64,000 nucleotides of DNA from Zhouia amylolytica (GTDB taxonomy: Bacteria > Bacteroidota > Bacteroidia > Flavobacteriales > Flavobacteriaceae): NCBI RefSeq assembly GCF_900116365.1, contig NZ_FPAG01000002.1:485341-549340 (forward strand), read 5' to 3'. Below the pieces are notes generated by a model, which made no database searches, was not told the origin of the DNA, and worked only from the letters and a program-made list of their open reading frames with translations. Below are positions 38,043 through 47,168 of this stretch, piece after piece. Every line of letters starts with the position of its first letter. Position 1 is the stretch's first letter. The translations under genes were made by a program, and so were the position numbers.

Positions 38043-38693
38043 TTATAAATTAATTTTCTTTACTATCCGGATACCATTTGAAGTACCTATTCTATCTACT
38101 CCAAGATCGATATATTCTTTTGCCGTATTGTAATCTTTGATTCCTCCCGAAGCTTTTAATTTTGCTTTACCATTTATTGCTTTTTTCATAAGCTTTATAT
38201 CGGAATAGGTAGCACCTCCTGTTCCAAATCCTGTTGATGTTTTTATAAAATCAGCTCCGGCATCGACAGCAATTTTACAGGCGGTGGTCTTTTCTAAATC
38301 CGTAAGGTAACAAGTTTCTATAATAACTTTAAGCGTATGTCTTTTTAATACATTCCTAATGAATGATATTTCTTGAAGAACTTCAGAATGCTTACCGCTT
38401 TTAAGGCCTCCTATATTTATGACCATATCAATTTCATCTGCACCATCTTCAATAGATTGTTCTGCCTCGTAGACTTTGCTTTTGCCACTCATGGCTCCTA
38501 ATGGAAAGCCAACAACTCCACAAATTGCAACCTCTGAATCCCTCAGAAGTTCTTTAGCTAAATGAATGTATGCTCCATTAACACATACTGAAAAGAACTT
38601 ATAAATATCTGCCTCATGACATAACTTTTCGATATCATCGAATGTTGCGGTTGGTTTAAGAAGCGTATGATCGATGTATTTGTTTAATTCCAT
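38043..38693 (-). CDS. deoC: Deoxyribose-phosphate aldolase DeoC
   Basis: DeoC cleaves 2-deoxyribose-5-phosphate to glyceraldehyde-3-phosphate and acetaldehyde. The 216-residue protein shows [10 protein letters not shown] at the N-terminus, [25 protein letters not shown], the Schiff-base lysine in FIKTSTGFG near residue 152, and the second lysine in LKASGGIKD. It is followed by deoD, forming a nucleoside degradation unit. Confidence 0.96.
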   Translation of the reverse strand: MELNKYIDHTLLKPTATFDDIEKLCHEADIYKFFSVCVNGAYIHLAKELLRDSEVAICGVVGFPLGAMSGKSKVYEAEQSIEDGADEIDMVINIGGLKSGKHSEVLQEISFIRNVLKRHTLKVIIETCYLTDLEKTTACKIAVDAGADFIKTSTGFGTGGATYSDIKLMKKAINGKAKLKASGGIKDYNTAKEYIDLGVDRIGTSNGIRIVKKINL

Positions 38694-38731
38694 ATAGTAA
38701 ATATAAGGAATAGATAGTCGTTGAAATAAAA

Positions 38732-38757
38732 AAAGCAGCGTTTTACGCTGCTTTTTT
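38732..38757. terminator. Intrinsic terminator downstream of clpB
   Basis: AAAGCAGCG (38732-38740) pairs with CGCTGCTTT (38746-38754) around TTTTA, with A and T runs on either side. It lies just after the clpB stop on the minus strand and would end the clpB transcript before deoC. Confidence 0.8.
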
Positions 38758-38762
38758 TAGTA

Positions 38763-41369
38763 TTAATTCTCCACCAAATCGGATTGATTTCTGAAGACAA
38801 GTTGATCGTCAAATTCATCCAGTAAAATAATACTTTCTGTGTGAATTTTACCACTGAGAATTTCTTTTGATAATTCGTTCAGGACATCCTTCTGTATGAC
38901 TCTTTTAACAGGTCGGGCGCCAAATTGAGGGTCGTATCCCTTTTTAGCTAAATATTCAATAGCTTCTTCTGTAGCGTCTAACGTAATGTTTTGTTTGGCT
39001 ACCATTTTGAAAACATTTTTTAATTGCAATCTTACTATATCCTTAATATTAGCCTCAGATAGTGGAGTGAACATAATGATGTCATCAATTCTATTTAAAA
39101 ATTCAGGTCGGACCGATTGTTTAAGCAAACCAAGAACTTCTATTTTAGCAGATTCTGTTGCCGATTCAATATCTTTTACTGCATCGAACTTTTCTTGAAT
39201 TATGTGGCTACCTAGATTACTCGTCATAATGATTATAGTATTTCTAAAATCAGCAAGGCGTCCTTTGTTATCCGTTAGTCTTCCTTCATCTAGTACCTGT
39301 AACAAAATATTAAATACATCGGGATGTGCTTTTTCAATTTCATCTAATAAAACTACGGAATATGGCTTGCGTCGTACTGCTTCGGTTAATTGTCCACCTT
39401 CGTCATATCCAATATATCCTGGAGGGGCCCCAACCAATCTACTTACAGAGTGACGTTCCTGATATTCGCTCATATCAATTCTAGTCATGGCAGACTCGTC
39501 ATCAAAAAGGTACTCTGCTAATGCCTTCGCCAGTTCCGTTTTACCGACACCGGTTGTACCTAAAAACAGGAATGAGCCAATAGGTTTTTTAACATCTTGT
39601 AGTCCAGCACGACTTCTTCTGATCGAATCAGAAACTGCTTGTATGGCTTCATCTTGGCCAACAACTCTTAGGTGAAGTTCATCCTCAAGTTTGAGTAATT
39701 TTTCGCGTTCACTTTGAAGCATTTTTGAAACAGGGATCCCCGTCCATTTAGCAACAACTTCTGCAATATCCTCACTGGTGACTTCTTCTTTGATAAGGGC
39801 ACTTCCATCGCCTTGTGTTTCATCTAATTGTTTTTGGAGTTGTTCTAGTTTTTCAGTGGCCTCTTTGATTTTCCCGTATCGTATTTCAGCGACCTTACCA
39901 TAATCACCGTCACGCTCAGCTTTTTCAGCCTCTAATTTGAAACTTTCGATTGCTTCTTTGGCATTTTGAACCTCGTCAACAACATCTTTTTCAGCTTGCC
40001 ATTTTGCAAAAATCTCATTCCGTTCTTCTTTTAGGTTTGCTAAATCAGCATTTAAGCTTTTGAGTTTAGCCTCATCTTTTTCCCGTTTAATAGCTTCTAT
40101 TTCGATTTCAAGCTGCATGATTTTTCGGTCTAGAACATCAAGTTCTTCAGGTTTAGAATTAATTTCCATTCTAAGTTTAGAAGCAGCTTCATCCATCAGA
40201 TCAATAGCCTTGTCTGGTAAAAACCTGTTGGTAATATATCGTTGTGATAATTCAACAGCAGATATTATGGCATCATCTTTTATTCGAACTTTATGATGGG
40301 TTTCGTACTTTTCTTTAATACCTCTCAAAATAGAAATGGCACTTTCTGTATCAGGCTCATCAACCATTACCTTTTGAAAACGACGCTCAAGTGCTTTGTC
40401 TTTTTCGAAGTACTTTTGATACTCATCCAATGTAGTAGCACCAATAGCTCTTAATTCGCCACGAGCTAATGCAGGTTTTAGTATATTAGCTGCATCCATT
40501 GCTCCTTCGCCACCACCTGCGCCAACAAGGGTGTGAATTTCATCGATAAACATTACTATATCTCCTTCAGCTGAAGTAACCTCTTTAACAACTGATTTTA
40601 AACGTTCTTCAAATTCCCCCTTGTATTTTGCCCCTGCAATTAAGGCTCCCATGTCTAGTGAGAAAATTTGCTTATCCTTTAAGTTTTCAGGAATATCCCC
40701 TTGTACAATTCTGTGGGCCAAGCCTTCAGCGATAGCAGTTTTACCTACTCCAGGTTCACCAACTAACATTGGGTTATTTTTTGTGCGTCTGGATAGAATC
40801 TGTAATACACGACGGATTTCTTCATCACGACCAATTACTGGATCTAGTTTACCATCGTTGGCTAACTGATTCAGGTTTTTAGCATATTTGTTGAGAGCAT
40901 TATAAGTTTCTTCCGCACTTGCTGAGGTTACACGTTCACCTTTTCGAAGTTCTTCAATAGCACTTTTTAACCCTTTTTCGGTAACACCCTGATCTTTTAG
41001 AATCTGGGCAATTTTACTTTTCGATTTAAAAATTGCAATTATAAGGTGTTCAACGGATACAAATTCATCGTTCATTTTCTTGGCAATAATGCTGGCTTCA
41101 TTTAATGTAGCCCCAGCATCTCGCGATAACATCATGTCTTGGCCACTTACCTTGGGAAAACTATTTAAGGTGCTATCTAATATTTGATTAAGAAGTACGA
41201 CATTGACATTCAATTTCTTTAATAGAAAAGGGAGCACATTTTCATCAACTTCTGAAAGTCCCTTGAAAATGTGTTCATTTTCTATTTGTTGATGGCCATA
41301 ACCTTGAGCAATTTGCTGCGCACGTTGTATGGCTTCCTGCGATTTTATTGTATAATTGTTAAAGTTCAT
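38763..41369 (-). CDS. clpB: ATP-dependent disaggregase ClpB
   Basis: ClpB pulls proteins out of aggregates together with the DnaK system. The 868-residue product has N-terminal Clp repeats, a first AAA+ domain with Walker A GEPGVGKT (about residue 207), the coiled-coil middle domain (about 410-530) that marks ClpB rather than ClpA or ClpC, and a second AAA+ domain with [12 protein letters not shown] (about 605). Full length is standard. It is divergent from ytxJ, and the 144-base gap holds two 11-bp repeats. Confidence 0.97.
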   Translation of the reverse strand: MNFNNYTIKSQEAIQRAQQIAQGYGHQQIENEHIFKGLSEVDENVLPFLLKKLNVNVVLLNQILDSTLNSFPKVSGQDMMLSRDAGATLNEASIIAKKMNDEFVSVEHLIIAIFKSKSKIAQILKDQGVTEKGLKSAIEELRKGERVTSASAEETYNALNKYAKNLNQLANDGKLDPVIGRDEEIRRVLQILSRRTKNNPMLVGEPGVGKTAIAEGLAHRIVQGDIPENLKDKQIFSLDMGALIAGAKYKGEFEERLKSVVKEVTSAEGDIVMFIDEIHTLVGAGGGEGAMDAANILKPALARGELRAIGATTLDEYQKYFEKDKALERRFQKVMVDEPDTESAISILRGIKEKYETHHKVRIKDDAIISAVELSQRYITNRFLPDKAIDLMDEAASKLRMEINSKPEELDVLDRKIMQLEIEIEAIKREKDEAKLKSLNADLANLKEERNEIFAKWQAEKDVVDEVQNAKEAIESFKLEAEKAERDGDYGKVAEIRYGKIKEATEKLEQLQKQLDETQGDGSALIKEEVTSEDIAEVVAKWTGIPVSKMLQSEREKLLKLEDELHLRVVGQDEAIQAVSDSIRRSRAGLQDVKKPIGSFLFLGTTGVGKTELAKALAEYLFDDESAMTRIDMSEYQERHSVSRLVGAPPGYIGYDEGGQLTEAVRRKPYSVVLLDEIEKAHPDVFNILLQVLDEGRLTDNKGRLADFRNTIIIMTSNLGSHIIQEKFDAVKDIESATESAKIEVLGLLKQSVRPEFLNRIDDIIMFTPLSEANIKDIVRLQLKNVFKMVAKQNITLDATEEAIEYLAKKGYDPQFGARPVKRVIQKDVLNELSKEILSGKIHTESIILLDEFDDQLVFRNQSDLVEN

Positions 41370-41441
41370 TTTATATTGTTTTTGTTGCGTTTAAATCTTT
41401 TGATTTGTAGTTGTCAATTCTTGTTCCGTATTATATATCGA

Positions 41442-41484
41442 GACAAAATGACTTGATTATATAAGATTTAACGGACAAAATGAC
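41442..41484. repeat. Two 11-bp direct repeats GACAAAATGAC between clpB and ytxJ
   Basis: GACAAAATGAC occurs at 41442-41452 and at 41474-41484, start to start 32 bases, close to three helical turns. They lie 73-115 bases from the clpB start and 30-72 bases from the ytxJ start, a suitable place for a shared regulator site. Confidence 0.6.
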
Positions 41485-41513
41485 ATTAATAATGCTTTTA
41501 ATTTAGATCAGAA

Positions 41514-41903
41514 ATGAACCTTTTCGATAAAATATTTGGGAGTACTAACAAAGATAGTGAGAATTCTGATGTGCCCTGGAATAGTTTAGTGCATATTAAT
41601 GAGATAGAGAATCTGGTGGAAGAATCATACAAAATGCCTATAGCGGTATTTAAACATAGCACTCGTTGTGGTATTAGCAGGATGGTTTTAAACAGCTTTG
41701 AAAAGCAATATGGATTAAAAAAGGAAGATGCTCAATTATATTTTTTAGACTTGTTGCGATTTAGAGATATTTCTGATGCTCTGGCAAATCGTTTTCATAT
41801 AAGGCATGAAAGTCCACAATTGTTGGTGATTAAAGAAGGTCAAATAGTACATCATGCCTCGCATGGAAGCATTAACGCTTCAGCAATTGAGGCATTCATT
41901 TAG
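41514..41903 (+). CDS. ytxJ: Bacillithiol-type redox protein YtxJ
   Basis: 129 residues, thioredoxin-like fold. The sequence FKHSTRCGISRM has a single active-site cysteine where the bacilliredoxin-like YtxJ family has CPIS, followed by YFLDLLRFRDIS, the cis-proline region HESPQLLVIKEG and HHASHGSI. YtxJ proteins are thought to remove bacillithiol from proteins. It is divergent from clpB, which fits a stress-response setting. Whether this organism makes bacillithiol cannot be seen in this window. Confidence 0.85.
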   Translation: MNLFDKIFGSTNKDSENSDVPWNSLVHINEIENLVEESYKMPIAVFKHSTRCGISRMVLNSFEKQYGLKKEDAQLYFLDLLRFRDISDALANRFHIRHESPQLLVIKEGQIVHHASHGSINASAIEAFI

Positions 41904-41936
41904 TATATTTTTAAGCTTTAAAACAGCTCTTCATTG

Positions 41937-42425
41937 TTAATTTACTTTCTGAAGTCTAAAATTCAAATGTCTTTCTTCAAAAGTATTTTCCTTTATAGGA
42001 CTGACAACCTCTTTAAAAAGCTTCATAAAGGTTTCAGAGTGTACATTTACTTGATTTGATGTTAGGTTAAAATGCACAAAGTTCATCCATGCCAAAGATT
42101 TTAAAATGGTTTTGTCTTTGTTCCACATTTTTGCCTCAACAGTTAGGTCTTTATTAGAATACCTTATTAGTTCGGTGGTAATAATGATATCTTCCATCGT
42201 AAATACAGGTTTTAAATAAGCCAATTGACTGCTACTAACAACCCATCCAAGTTTGTCTTCTCGTATGATCTTAAAGATATCTATATTATAATATTTTAAT
42301 AATTGATCTTCCCGGGCATTAAGAAAGTAGTCAATGTATCTGCCATTATTCAAATGATTAAATGGATCGCAATCTTGAAATCGTATTTTCGTTTGACTTT
42401 CTAAAGTAACTGGTAGTTTGTTCAT
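41937..42425 (-). CDS. Acyl-CoA thioesterase (hot-dog fold)
   Basis: 162 residues of the 4-hydroxybenzoyl-CoA thioesterase type. RFQDCDPFNHLNNGRYIDYF near the N-terminus has the catalytic-site Asp and the HxN motif. The gene is 44 bases downstream of a tetR gene, and a palindrome identical to the one upstream of that tetR sits in the gap. This suggests it is a regulated target, probably acting on an acyl-CoA that is also the regulator's effector; that link is inference. Confidence 0.85.
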   Translation of the reverse strand: MNKLPVTLESQTKIRFQDCDPFNHLNNGRYIDYFLNAREDQLLKYYNIDIFKIIREDKLGWVVSSSQLAYLKPVFTMEDIIITTELIRYSNKDLTVEAKMWNKDKTILKSLAWMNFVHFNLTSNQVNVHSETFMKLFKEVVSPIKENTFEERHLNFRLQKVN

Positions 42426-42436
42426 AATATTGATTT

Positions 42437-42452
42437 TATACCAAATGGTATA
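42437..42452. promoter_or_regulatory. Palindromic operator TATACCAAATGGTATA, copy 1
   Basis: Perfect inverted repeat of 7-bp arms (TATACCA / TGGTATA) with a 2-base spacer AA, between the tetR stop and the thioesterase start. The same 16 bases recur at 43102-43117. Confidence 0.75.
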
Positions 42453-42469
42453 TTTTTATGTAAAAAAAA

Positions 42470-43090
42470 TCATTTTTTCCAATGAGTTAATATCGTTTCC
42501 CTTAAAGAATTCGTAGCTACATCCAGGTATTTAGGATCATTCATGGTTGAGGTCATGAAAATAGCTCCTTCAATTGTGCTGAATATTTGTTTAGCACAGT
42601 TTCCTGGGTTAAGATCAGGTTTAAGTTCTCCTTTTTCCATACCTTCTGCTACCATTTCCATAATACTGAATTCCATTTTTGAAATTGTATCTTTTACTTT
42701 TTTTAATAATCTTTCATTTTGATTATTTGCATCGACACCTATGTTGAGAATAGGGCAACCTCCAAGGTTTTTTGACAATTCATAATATTTTTTATAAAAC
42801 TCAATTAATAAGAGCAATTTTTTAATTGGTGAGTTTGTTACATTAATATGCTCACTGATTAGTCCAAGTACTTTTTTTATATTATATCTGAAAGCTTCGT
42901 AGGCTAATTCTTCTTTATCAGAAAAATTGCCATAAATAGCTCCCTTTGTTAAACCGGTAGCTGATGTAATTTTGTGCATACTTGTAGCAGCGTAGCCATG
43001 TTTATTAAAAATAGGGGCTACGGTTTCAATTATAAAAGCAGTTGTTTTTCCCGATTTTGTATAGGTCATTAGGTAAAGTTTATTTTTCAA
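42470..43090 (-). CDS. TetR/AcrR family regulator
   Basis: 206 residues. The N-terminal helix-turn-helix is clear (NKHGYAATSMHKITSATGLTKGAIYGNFSDKEEL) and the C-terminal part is a ligand-binding domain with no close match I can name. Met9 (MTYTKSG) is a possible alternative start. A perfect 16-bp palindrome lies 12 bases upstream of its start and a second copy lies before the downstream thioesterase, so autoregulation and control of that gene are likely. Confidence 0.9.
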   Translation of the reverse strand: MKNKLYLMTYTKSGKTTAFIIETVAPIFNKHGYAATSMHKITSATGLTKGAIYGNFSDKEELAYEAFRYNIKKVLGLISEHINVTNSPIKKLLLLIEFYKKYYELSKNLGGCPILNIGVDANNQNERLLKKVKDTISKMEFSIMEMVAEGMEKGELKPDLNPGNCAKQIFSTIEGAIFMTSTMNDPKYLDVATNSLRETILTHWKK

Positions 43091-43101
43091 AGTTACAAAA
43101 A

Positions 43102-43117
43102 TATACCAAATGGTATA
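43102..43117. promoter_or_regulatory. Palindromic operator TATACCAAATGGTATA, copy 2
   Basis: Identical to the site at 42437-42452; here the symmetry extends to 8-bp arms (ATATACCA / TGGTATAT). It is 12 bases upstream of the tetR start, consistent with autorepression. Confidence 0.8.
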
Positions 43118-43130
43118 TTATTAAATAAAT

Positions 43131-43159
43131 AAAAGGCATTCAACTGATGAACGCCTTTT
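43131..43159 (-). terminator. Intrinsic terminator of the lipoprotein gene
   Basis: AAAAGGC-A-TTC (43131-43141) pairs with GAA-C-GCCTTTT (43149-43159) with one internal mismatch, followed on the minus strand by a T-rich run. It sits just after the stop of the lipoprotein gene. Confidence 0.7.
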
Positions 43160-43164
43160 ATTTA

Positions 43165-44349
43165 TTAGTTAAATTTTTGTTTTGAAACTATAGATTTTAA
43201 TGTTGCTTTTAAATCTTCACCGGCATTATAAACCATCTCTTCATTACTAGGGAAACCAATCCTACGTAATTCAAGTAATGGTAATAATGAGTTGTCGAGA
43301 GCTCTTCTATCTCCCTTGTATGTTGCGAAGCGGTGTTCAAACTTATAACCGCTTGCTAAAGGATAAGAATTTAAAGTTTGTTTTGTTTGGGATTCTTTAA
43401 AATCAACATCTCCTATAACCTCCACAAATTTTGATTGTGTGAATTCATAAAAAACGCATCGAACTGTTTTGAAATTGTCTATTTTTATGAAGTTACCCAA
43501 GCTGTCTTTTAATTTATTACCATTGTTATCGGTAGCATATTTCCATCCGTCTTTGATTTGCTTTTCTTTTATGATCTCTCGTTCCTTAATTTGTTCAGGA
43601 GAGATATTGATTTGTTTAAAAGCAAGGTCCATGGTATAGTCATAACTTAGCTCTGGTTGTGGATTGCTATGATAAATTGTCCAAAAATCATTAATTCCAT
43701 ATGAGTTAAAGCTTAGTAGGTCTTCTTCCAGTTTTTTTGGAATCACCATGTCAGTATCATTGTATAATGCAACTTCTACAAAATCTGTTCCCTTGTTATG
43801 CGCTTCCTCCATTTTGTTCAGAACGTCTTTATAATTTGGATTGATACGGTTCAGGTATTCAAAATCTTCGTAGGCAACGCGGAAATCCTGTTTGTTTTTT
43901 CCTGTCTTAAGTAGTTTACTAGCTTTACTGTATAGGTAATTTGCTGTTCTATTTTTAAAACCAATAATTTCATCCGAGTAATCATTAAACTTAAACTTGG
44001 CATCTCTGCCTTCTTCAGTAATATATAGCGGAAGAAGTGGTTTTATGCGTTGTTGCCTTTGTTTTAGTTTTTCATAAGCCTCATAAATAACCTCGAAATT
44101 TTCAGGATTATTTTCTTTAATAAGAAATTTGATATGGTCTAAATCTCTTACCGTAGCCTTTGCATATGCATCTTCAAGCATTATGATATATGGCTGATTT
44201 GATTTTTTGGATTTATTGTCCCTTAATTCGGTGAGAGCCAGGTTTATTGCGCTATCGTAATTACCGGTATTAATTGCTTCTTGCGTTTTCTTTACGCCAC
44301 TACAAGCGATTGTAAAAATGACAATCAGTAAGAGTAATAGTTTCTTCAT
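43165..44349 (-). CDS. Lipoprotein of unknown function with tetratricopeptide-like region
   Basis: 394 residues with a signal peptide ending in IACS, so a predicted lipoprotein. The first part (NTGNYDSAINLALTELRDNK, YEKLKQRQQRIKPL) looks like helical TPR-type repeats, the second half is beta-rich (VEVALYNDTDMVIP, GYKFEHRFATYKGD). I do not recognise a family. It stands alone with a terminator behind it. A cell-surface or periplasmic role is inferred from the lipobox only. Confidence 0.75.
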   Translation of the reverse strand: MKKLLLLLIVIFTIACSGVKKTQEAINTGNYDSAINLALTELRDNKSKKSNQPYIIMLEDAYAKATVRDLDHIKFLIKENNPENFEVIYEAYEKLKQRQQRIKPLLPLYITEEGRDAKFKFNDYSDEIIGFKNRTANYLYSKASKLLKTGKNKQDFRVAYEDFEYLNRINPNYKDVLNKMEEAHNKGTDFVEVALYNDTDMVIPKKLEEDLLSFNSYGINDFWTIYHSNPQPELSYDYTMDLAFKQINISPEQIKEREIIKEKQIKDGWKYATDNNGNKLKDSLGNFIKIDNFKTVRCVFYEFTQSKFVEVIGDVDFKESQTKQTLNSYPLASGYKFEHRFATYKGDRRALDNSLLPLLELRRIGFPSNEEMVYNAGEDLKATLKSIVSKQKFN

Positions 44350-44631
44350 AAGTTAAGTTTTTGCGGTTTATGATCACTAAATCAATCATAATGCCAAAAA
44401 TATAAAAAGCCTATGATTTATGTTGAAGGTTAGTGGTCAATTTGTTTGGAAAAAAACACATTTTTATTTTTAAGAGATGATCTAAATTACTTCACTATGG
44501 CGGATTTTCCATAATTCCTTATGCGTAAATGATACGTTTTCAAATGTTTATAATTACAGATGTCAACTTCCACTTAAAGATATATTTGTTTTATATTCAT
44601 AGTGGTTATTTAATCACTAAAATTATCATAC

Positions 44632-47136
44632 ATGAAATCGAGTTTTCTAGTTTGCATAGCATCAATTCTTTTTTTATTTCCGTGCTGTAATGTAAACAAC
44701 AATAACAGAGCCTGGATAAGAATTAACAACTTGGGTTATCAACCAGACGCTATAAAAATTGCTGTTTTAGGTTCTGAGGGAATTGAACCTGTAACAAAAT
44801 TTTCTTTAGTTAATGCGTATACAGATTCGGTGGTTTATACGTCTAATGAGATAAAAGAAAAGGGGATGTTTGGACCTTTTAAATCTTCTTTTAGGCTTGA
44901 TTTTTCTAAATTTAAAACGTCAGGAATGTATTATTTAAAAGTAGGGTCTACAAAATCACCTGTTTTTAAAATTGACGATAATGTATATGAAGGAACAGCT
45001 GACTTTCTTCTAAAATATATGCGTCAGCAGCGTTGTGGGTATAATCCATTTTTAACAGATTCTTGTCATTTAGACGATGGTTTTATTGTTTATCACCCGA
45101 CAAAATCGGGTGAGCGAATAGATGTGACGGGAGGTTGGCATGATGCTTCGGATTATTTGCAATATACTACTACTTCAGCAAATGCAATTTATCAGCTACT
45201 TTTTGCTTATCGTGAAAATTCAATGGTTTTCGGAGATGAGTTTCAAGAGAATGGTTTACCGGGATCAAATGGGGTTCCAGATGTTATTGATGAGGCGAAG
45301 CATGGAATGGATTGGCTTCAAAAAATGAATCCTTCACCGGATGAGTATTATAATCAAATAGCTGATGATCGAGATCATGCAGGGTATCGTTTACCAAATG
45401 AAGATACGGTTGTTTACAGCGAAAAATATAAAGGTCGACCCTTATATCTTGCTTCTTCGAAGCCACAAGGGTTAGGAGTGTTTAAAAACCGATCTACCGG
45501 CGTTGCCTCTACAGCAGGAAAGTTTGCATCTTCTTTTGCTTTAGGAGCAGACGTTTTATCAGTGTTTTATCCAAAGTATGCTAAAGATTTAAAAGAAAGA
45601 TCCATACGGGCATATACCTATGGTAAAACTCATCCTGGGGTAAGTCAAACTGCTCCATGTAAGGCTCCATATTTTTATGAAGAAGAGAACTGGAAAGATG
45701 ATATGGAATTAGCGGCAGCAAGTTTATTTAAGTTTACAAAAAAGCTTGATTACAAAATCGACGGATTAAATTATGCTATCAGTGAGCCCGTTTCTCCGTG
45801 GATTGGACGAGATAGCATAAGACATTATCAGTATTATCCATTTTTAAATGTAGGACATTATGAGATGGCATCGATCTCAAGTAAGGATAATAAAGAGTTG
45901 TTGAGTGACTTTTACCGGAAAGGTCTTGAAATGATTTATGAACGTGCTAAGGATAGTCCGTTTTTAGTAGGTACACCTTTTGTTTGGTGTTCCAACAATT
46001 ATGTTACCGCAGCGGTAACCCAATGTCTCTTATATAAAAAGCTTACCGGAGACGAATCATTCGATGAGATGGAGGCAAGCTTAAGAGATTGGCTTTTTGG
46101 GTGTAATCCATGGGGAACTACCATGATCGTTGGATTGCCTAATACGGTTGACTCACCAGAAGATCCCCATTCATCCTTTAAAGTTTTAAAAAATTATCAA
46201 ACCTATGGAGGGTTAGTTGATGGACCGGTGTATGGCTCAATATATAATAGCCTCATTGGTCTTGAATTATACAATAAAGATGAATATGCCGATTTCCAAT
46301 CGGAGATGATGGTGTACCATGATGATGCAGGAGATTATTCTACTAATGAACCAACAATGGATGGGACCGCTAGTCTGGTGTATTACTTATCTTCTCTTGA
46401 AAAACATGGAATGAAAGGAAGAAAACGTAGCCGTAATGTGTTAGATAATTCCGGAGCTATTGTACGGGGTAGAACATCTCGTAAAAAACTGACATTAATT
46501 TTTAGCGGACATGAATATTCTGACGGAGTTGAAACTATACTCAAAACATTAAAAAAACATCGTATAAAAGCTTCTTTTTTTTTAACCGGTGAGTTCTATA
46601 AAAACAAAGCTAATAAAGATTTCATTGAAAAGGCAATGGCGGAGGGACATTATATGGGAGCACATTCAGATAAACATTTGCTATACAATGATTGGTCTGA
46701 TGAAAAAAAAATATTAGTAAAACATGACCAATTTACGGTTGATCTGATCAATAATTATATCGCAATGGAAAAGTTTGGGATTTTGAAAAAAGATGCGACT
46801 TACTTTTTACCTCCCTATGAATGGAATAACAATATTATTACCCAGTGGGCACTTCAGCAGGATATACAAATTATTAATTATACAAGGGGAACTTTGATGC
46901 ATGCTGATTATACCATTCCAAATACGAAACAATATCGATCTAGTGAAGAAATTTTCAATTCCGTTAAAGATTTTGAAAAAAGGGAGGGACTTAATGGGGC
47001 TATTTTGTTAAGTCATTTGGGGAGCCATCCAGCTCGAACAGATAAGTTTTATAACTCTTTAGATAACTTAATTGTATTGTTGAAAGACCGTGGATATGTT
47101 TTTGAGTCACTTTCTAGTCTGCTGGGTTCAAAATAA
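44632..47136 (+). CDS. GH9 glycoside hydrolase fused to a NodB-like deacetylase domain
   Basis: 834 residues; lipoprotein signal (LFPCC). An N-terminal Ig-like CelD_N domain (INNLGYQPDAIKIAVLGSEG) leads to a glycoside hydrolase family 9 catalytic domain with GGWHDASDY (Asp171 and Asp174 as the expected base pair) and the acid Glu573 in STNEPTMDG. From about residue 619 a polysaccharide deacetylase-like (NodB) domain follows; its second motif HSDKH (678-682) is intact, but the first, usually TFDDG, reads FSGHEYSDG, without the normal Asp pair. Known GH9 enzymes attack cellulose or, as exo-glucosaminidases, chitosan. No polysaccharide-utilisation genes are adjacent. Confidence 0.88.
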   Translation: MKSSFLVCIASILFLFPCCNVNNNNRAWIRINNLGYQPDAIKIAVLGSEGIEPVTKFSLVNAYTDSVVYTSNEIKEKGMFGPFKSSFRLDFSKFKTSGMYYLKVGSTKSPVFKIDDNVYEGTADFLLKYMRQQRCGYNPFLTDSCHLDDGFIVYHPTKSGERIDVTGGWHDASDYLQYTTTSANAIYQLLFAYRENSMVFGDEFQENGLPGSNGVPDVIDEAKHGMDWLQKMNPSPDEYYNQIADDRDHAGYRLPNEDTVVYSEKYKGRPLYLASSKPQGLGVFKNRSTGVASTAGKFASSFALGADVLSVFYPKYAKDLKERSIRAYTYGKTHPGVSQTAPCKAPYFYEEENWKDDMELAAASLFKFTKKLDYKIDGLNYAISEPVSPWIGRDSIRHYQYYPFLNVGHYEMASISSKDNKELLSDFYRKGLEMIYERAKDSPFLVGTPFVWCSNNYVTAAVTQCLLYKKLTGDESFDEMEASLRDWLFGCNPWGTTMIVGLPNTVDSPEDPHSSFKVLKNYQTYGGLVDGPVYGSIYNSLIGLELYNKDEYADFQSEMMVYHDDAGDYSTNEPTMDGTASLVYYLSSLEKHGMKGRKRSRNVLDNSGAIVRGRTSRKKLTLIFSGHEYSDGVETILKTLKKHRIKASFFLTGEFYKNKANKDFIEKAMAEGHYMGAHSDKHLLYNDWSDEKKILVKHDQFTVDLINNYIAMEKFGILKKDATYFLPPYEWNNNIITQWALQQDIQIINYTRGTLMHADYTIPNTKQYRSSEEIFNSVKDFEKREGLNGAILLSHLGSHPARTDKFYNSLDNLIVLLKDRGYVFESLSSLLGSK

Positions 47137-47138
47137 AA

Positions 47139-47160
47139 AAAGAGGTCGAAAGACCTCTTT
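47139..47160. terminator. Hairpin with GAAA loop between GH9 and fahA
   Basis: AAAGAGGTC (47139-47147), loop GAAA, GACCTCTTT (47152-47160). The T run is strong on the minus strand (fahA) and weaker on the plus strand. Confidence 0.8.
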
Positions 47161-47168
47161 ATGTTTAA

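Noticed and set aside
44371-44620. ATCACTAAA repeated on both ends of the region before the GH9 gene
   Set aside because: Nine AT-rich bases 240 apart in AT-rich DNA are easily chance; no symmetry or partner site.
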